This document shows positions 21,481 to 22,104 of a DNA stretch of 22,104 nt, piece after piece (the first letter of the stretch is position 1; each line of letters begins with the position of its first letter). The stretch lies in assembly GCA_000493965.1 (NCBI GenBank), contig AWNV01000034.1, forward strand, positions 1 to 22,104, in the 5' to 3' direction. Both the position numbers and the translations under genes were made by a program. Origin of the DNA: Candidatus Aminicenans sakinawicola JGI OTU-1 (GTDB lineage: Bacteria > Acidobacteriota > Aminicenantia > Aminicenantales > Aminicenantaceae). Below the pieces are notes generated by a model. It was given only the letters and a program-made list of their open reading frames with translations, had not been told where the DNA came from and ran no database searches.

Positions 21481-21505
21481 CCTGAGAATGGACACAAGAG
21501 CAAGT

Positions 21506-22104
21506 CTAAACTCTTATGCAACGATACTTTTTGATTACTTTTTGTATTTCTTTTTCTATATCTTTCTTCTTTTCAATTTCTTCCTTCAATTTCTTCATTT
21601 TTTTTTGAGTTTCACCGTAATACTGTTCAATGCTTTTTTCATGCTGCTCCCTAATTTTTTCTGAATAATCCTCCCAGAGATAAGAAGCATCTTCCCAATT
21701 TTTTGAGAAGAAAAGAGCATTTCTATTATCTTCCTCGTCGATTTCTACATCTATGATTTTCTTTTTTTTATCCCTCAGAAATTCAATTTTGATTTTGTCT
21801 CCTTTATTCTTTCTTTGAATTAATCGACTCAATTCATTGAGGGTTTCTACTTCCTTCCCGTCTGCTTTGGAGATAACATCTCCAACCTTTAACCCCGCCT
21901 TCTCTGCAGGACTGCTTTCACTGACCTTTGAAACAAGTAAGCCTTTGCTTTCCTTCAAGCCGAAATATTCTGAAAGATCTTCATTGAGTTCTTCTATATA
22001 AACTCCAATGTAATTTCTAGATCCCAGGTTCCATTTGAATATTTCAGGTTTAATTCTTATACGAGGTGGTTCTATAGGCTTTGTTAATTTGGGAGAAAAG
22101 AGAC
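21506..22104 (-). CDS. PDZ-domain protein, 5' end outside window
   Basis: The open frame continues upstream to the window edge, so only the C-terminal 199 or so residues are seen. An internal TTG at 21958 could look like a start but lies inside the PDZ fold. In the visible part, a lead-in with IRIKPEIFKWNLGS is followed by a PDZ domain. That runs from YIGVYIEELNEDLSEYFGL through SPAEKAGLKVGDVISKADG to the KGDKIKIEFLRD strand. This is the HtrA-like PDZ pattern that binds C-terminal peptides. The tail of about 75 residues is highly charged and lysine/glutamate-rich, probably coiled coil (KKMKKLKEEIEKKK). No protease domain is visible. A dedicated terminator follows the stop. Confidence 0.8.
   Translation of the reverse strand, partial: LFSPKLTKPIEPPRIRIKPEIFKWNLGSRNYIGVYIEELNEDLSEYFGLKESKGLLVSKVSESSPAEKAGLKVGDVISKADGKEVETLNELSRLIQRKNKGDKIKIEFLRDKKKKIIDVEIDEEDNRNALFFSKNWEDASYLWEDYSEKIREQHEKSIEQYYGETQKKMKKLKEEIEKKKDIEKEIQKVIKKYRCIRV

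Noticed and set aside
21506..21958. PDZ gene read as a complete 150-residue protein from TTG at 21958
   Set aside because: The frame stays open to the window end and the PDZ fold starts upstream of that TTG, so the gene is partial.

Overview
This is an AT-rich bacterial window of mostly housekeeping genes, about 90% coding. Heptose kinase, heptose nucleotidyltransferase and heptosyltransferase genes point to a Gram-negative envelope with lipopolysaccharide. The fumarase is of the split, oxygen-sensitive Fe-S type, which fits an anaerobe. The mix of OPT transporter, PqqD-like protein, C69 dipeptidase, LDH-like malate dehydrogenase and AcnB would suit an Acidobacteriota/Aminicenantes-like lineage. 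That placement is a low-confidence guess from gene content, because no rRNA or marker tree is available here.

Layout. 1-2.5 kb (+): an intergenic repeat (copy A), a clear promoter, an OPT-family transporter and a PqqD-like gene. 2.5-2.87 kb: a gene-free stretch with strong RNA-folding signals. 2.87-4.34 kb (+): def-fmt, which removes and adds the formyl group of initiator methionine. 4.33-8.95 kb (-): one directional run read acnB, SDR dehydrogenase, a mini EF-Tu-domain-2-like protein, then a membrane-anchored M23 peptidase. 9.14-11.92 kb (+), divergent from acnB: isocitrate dehydrogenase-type enzyme, malate dehydrogenase and a fumarase beta subunit. Together with acnB these form a TCA-cycle block around a shared divergent promoter region. 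12.0-13.6 kb (-): exported C69 dipeptidase. 13.6-15.3 kb: repeat copy B with a folded-RNA signature, a NIF3-like gene, a second folded intergenic region and a decayed repeat copy C. 15.3-17.5 kb (-): a small exported protein, tRNA-Leu(CAA), and a glutamine synthetase of an insertion-bearing subfamily. 17.7-20.8 kb (+): four tightly packed genes for heptose activation and transfer (rfaE1, rfaE2, GT9, ICMT-like methyltransferase). 20.8-21.4 kb (+): trmH from an apparently leaderless promoter. 21.4-22.1 kb (-): a strong terminator and the 3' part of a PDZ protein that runs off the window.

Promoters. Several upstream regions carry similar sigma-70-type signals: TTGATT-17-TATATT before OPT, TTGAAC-17-TATATT before acnB and TTGCGT-17-TATATT before trmH. 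This consistency makes the individual calls more believable. Non-ATG starts (TTG, GTG) are frequent.

No mobile-element gene, CRISPR array, phage gene or defence system was seen. The least explained parts are the structured intergenic region before def, the three-copy intergenic repeat family (two copies inverted around a 13.7 kb block), and the pairing of an OPT transporter with a stand-alone PqqD-like protein.
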